Source: Rhodobiaceae bacterium
GTDB taxonomy: Bacteria > Pseudomonadota > Alphaproteobacteria > Parvibaculales > Parvibaculaceae
NCBI GenBank assembly: GCA_002401305.2
Contig: NVSO02000184.1
Coordinates: 1 to 7,265, forward strand
Direction: 5' to 3'
DNA: 7,265 bases
Below the pieces are notes generated by a model, which was not told where the DNA came from, ran no database searches, and worked only from the letters and a program-made list of their open reading frames with translations. Below, one piece after another: positions 5,904 through 7,265 of this stretch (within the stretch, counting starts at the first letter, position 1; each line of letters starts with the position of its first letter). A program made the translations under genes and the position numbers.

Positions 5904-6827
5904 ATGATCGTGGAAAAGACAATAGAAGAAAAAAAGTCCCTCGCAGAAGCATGGTTCCAATCTCTTCGCGACCAAATTTGCGCGTCCTTTGAGACCTTGG
6001 AGCGTGATCTCACCGGATCTCACCAAGACAGGGACGCGGGCACCTTCGAGCAAACCGTCTGGGACCGAGCGACACACGGCAAGACCGAAGACGAAGTCAA
6101 AGCCGCTCAAGCCCATGTCGGCGAGATGGGGGGCGGCGTGATGTCGATCCTCAAAGGCCGCGTCTTTGAAAAAGCAGGTGTGCATACCTCCAGCGTCTAT
6201 GGAGAATTCTCCGAAGAGTTTCGCAAGCAAATTCCCGGCGCTGAAGAAGACCCTAGGTTTTGGGCAAGTGGCATTTCACTGATCGCCCACCCCCACAACC
6301 CCCATGTACCCGCTGTTCATATGAACACGCGCATGATTGTGACAACAAAATGCTGGTTCGGCGGCGGGGCAGACTTAACACCCGTGCTCAACGCCAACCG
6401 CACCCAAGATCACGCAGACAGCCTCGATTTCCACGCAGCGATGAAACAAGCGTGTGATGCCCACGGCGACGACTACCACGAGCGCTTCAAAAAATGGTGC
6501 GATGAATATTTCTTCCTGCCCCACCGCAACGAACCACGCGGCATTGGCGGCATCTTCTACGACCGCCTCGCAACAGGTGATTGGGACAAAGACTTCGACT
6601 TCACCCAAGACGTCGGCAAAGCCTTCTTGGAATCCTATCCAGCCATTGCCCGCCGCCATATGGACAAGACATGGACAGCCCAAGAACGCGAAGAGCAATT
6701 GATCCGTCGCGGACGTTATGTGGAGTTCAATCTACTTTATGACCGAGGCACCACCTTTGGCCTGAAGACAGGTGGCAATGTGGATTCCATTCTGTCGTCC
6801 ATGCCGCCAGAAGTGAAGTGGCCGTAA
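5904..6827 (+). CDS. hemF: Oxygen-dependent coproporphyrinogen III oxidase
   Basis: HemF decarboxylates two propionate groups of coproporphyrinogen III to give protoporphyrinogen IX, using molecular oxygen, in haem synthesis. From the ATG at 5904 it has 307 residues, near the family norm of about 300. Conserved blocks appear in order: [11 protein letters not shown] (92-102), [20 protein letters not shown] (123-142), [11 protein letters not shown] (150-160), [15 protein letters not shown] (196-210), RGIGGIFYD (212-220), and [15 protein letters not shown] with GLKTGG (268-291). These include the active-site histidines and arginines. The frame is open to a GTG at 5811, but those 31 residues are not family-like. 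A GTG at 5910 is a second alternative, with GACGGA better spaced for it. The protein stops at PPEVKWP, about 25 residues earlier than E. coli HemF as I recall it. I believe this short tail is usual in alphaproteobacteria. Its need for oxygen fits an aerobic bc1 neighbour. Confidence 0.95.
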   Translation: MIVEKTIEEKKSLAEAWFQSLRDQICASFETLERDLTGSHQDRDAGTFEQTVWDRATHGKTEDEVKAAQAHVGEMGGGVMSILKGRVFEKAGVHTSSVYGEFSEEFRKQIPGAEEDPRFWASGISLIAHPHNPHVPAVHMNTRMIVTTKCWFGGGADLTPVLNANRTQDHADSLDFHAAMKQACDAHGDDYHERFKKWCDEYFFLPHRNEPRGIGGIFYDRLATGDWDKDFDFTQDVGKAFLESYPAIARRHMDKTWTAQEREEQLIRRGRYVEFNLLYDRGTTFGLKTGGNVDSILSSMPPEVKWP

Positions 6828-6837
6828 AGCCTTTATA

Positions 6838-6870
6838 GTTCAAGCGGCTTCAATAAATAGTCGCTTGAAC
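6838..6870. terminator. Stem-loop between convergent hemF and cca
   Basis: GTTCAAGCG (6838-6846) and CGCTTGAAC (6862-6870) are a perfect 9-base inverted repeat. On the plus strand the stem extends inward by a G-T wobble and two more pairs to 12 bp, with a 9-base loop. It starts 11 bases after the hemF stop codon and includes the last codons and stop of cca. No T-tract follows on either strand, so it is not a classic intrinsic terminator. It may act as a bidirectional 3'-end hairpin that stabilises or helps end both transcripts. Confidence 0.5.
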
Positions 6871-7265
6871 CACAGCTTTGAGCCGTTCGATCAATGAAAA
6901 CTCATCGTCGATAAAGTCGGCATCAACCCACCATTCTTCAACTTCGCGAAACACACGCCCCATCTCGGGTCCCTCAGGGACACCCGATGCTTTGAGCATG
7001 GAGCCGGTCAAGCCAAAGTTAGGCCGCTCCCAAGTGTCGGCCAAGGCCAAAAGCGCCCGCCACTGCATTGCATTATGGTTTTTGCCGTCAGCCGCCCAGC
7101 CCAACATGACTTTGTCTTTGAAGAGCTCAACCCCAAGCCAGTAAAGCGCTCGGCGCACTTCCCGCATAGACAGATAACAAACCATCTTGGTGGGGTCGCT
7201 GTGCATTTTCAAAATACGGGTGCGTTCTTTATTGGAAAGTCTAAGGCGCTCAGCAACAGCACGCA
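6850..7265 (-). CDS. cca: CCA tRNA nucleotidyltransferase, C-terminal part only
   Basis: The CCA-adding enzyme builds or repairs the 3' CCA end of tRNAs from CTP and ATP without a template. Only the last 137 residues lie in the window; the frame is open to the right edge, so no start codon is visible and the ATG and TTG codons near 7206-7212 are internal. What is seen is the helical tail that binds tRNA: RLRLSNKERTRI near the right edge (about 6-17 of the visible part), MREVRRALYWLG further on, and ASGVPEGPEMGRVFREVEEWW toward the end. The last two are typical of the alphaproteobacterial members of this class II nucleotidyltransferase family. The catalytic head with its GS and DxD motifs is outside the window, so activity cannot be judged. 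Poly(A) polymerase of the same family is an alternative. The gene converges on hemF with a 22-base gap. Confidence 0.9.
   Translation of the reverse strand, partial: RAVAERLRLSNKERTRILKMHSDPTKMVCYLSMREVRRALYWLGVELFKDKVMLGWAADGKNHNAMQWRALLALADTWERPNFGLTGSMLKASGVPEGPEMGRVFREVEEWWVDADFIDDEFSLIERLKAVVQATIY

Noticed and set aside
5878..5908. TTGACC (5878-5883) with TATGAT (5903-5908) as a hemF promoter
   Set aside because: The -10 would lie on the preferred start codon, so the transcript would lack the hemF start, and the 19-base spacer is long.
6754..6827. HemF C-terminus ending at PPEVKWP as a truncation or frameshift
   Set aside because: The whole catalytic core is present, no lost coding sequence is visible after the stop, and a short tail appears usual in alphaproteobacterial HemF.

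Overview
The window is ordinary chromosomal DNA from an alphaproteobacterium of middling GC content. Four things point to this group: an unfused petA-petB-petC operon with a 191-residue twin-arginine Rieske protein, the trmL-hemF neighbourhood, a MtnA with the N-terminal sequence style of this class, and a CCA enzyme whose C-terminal tail carries a GVPEGPxMGR motif. A Hyphomicrobiales (Rhizobiales)-like or related lineage seems likely. The order cannot be fixed from the sequence alone.

Layout from left to right. On the minus strand, positions 1-2086 hold a compact salvage operon transcribed mtnP -> apt -> mtnA, and mtnA runs off the left edge. A strong UUCG-loop intrinsic terminator (2197-2228) separates it from the pet operon, also on the minus strand: petA (4395-4970) -> petB (3118-4383) -> petC (2255-3100), encoding the three catalytic subunits of the cytochrome bc1 complex. 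A 346-base gene-free region (4971-5316) lies between petA and the divergent plus-strand genes trmL (5317-5781) and hemF (5904-6827). hemF converges on the 3' end of a minus-strand CCA-adding enzyme gene (6850-7265, cut by the right edge), and a stem-loop sits at the junction.

How the genes work together. MtnP splits methylthioadenosine into adenine and methylthioribose-1-phosphate. Apt returns the adenine to AMP, and MtnA isomerises the sugar phosphate into the methionine salvage route, so each downstream gene consumes one product of the first. PetABC form complex III (quinol to cytochrome c electron transfer). HemF performs an oxygen-dependent step of haem synthesis and so supplies the three haems of cytochromes b and c1. 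TrmL modifies the wobble base of certain tRNAs, and the CCA enzyme completes tRNA 3' ends.

I found no defence system, mobile element, CRISPR array, tRNA, rRNA or other exotic system. The points worth a second look are start-site choices (petA, petC and hemF each have a longer open frame that is probably wrong), the repeat-bearing divergent control region upstream of petA, and the stem-loop between hemF and cca.
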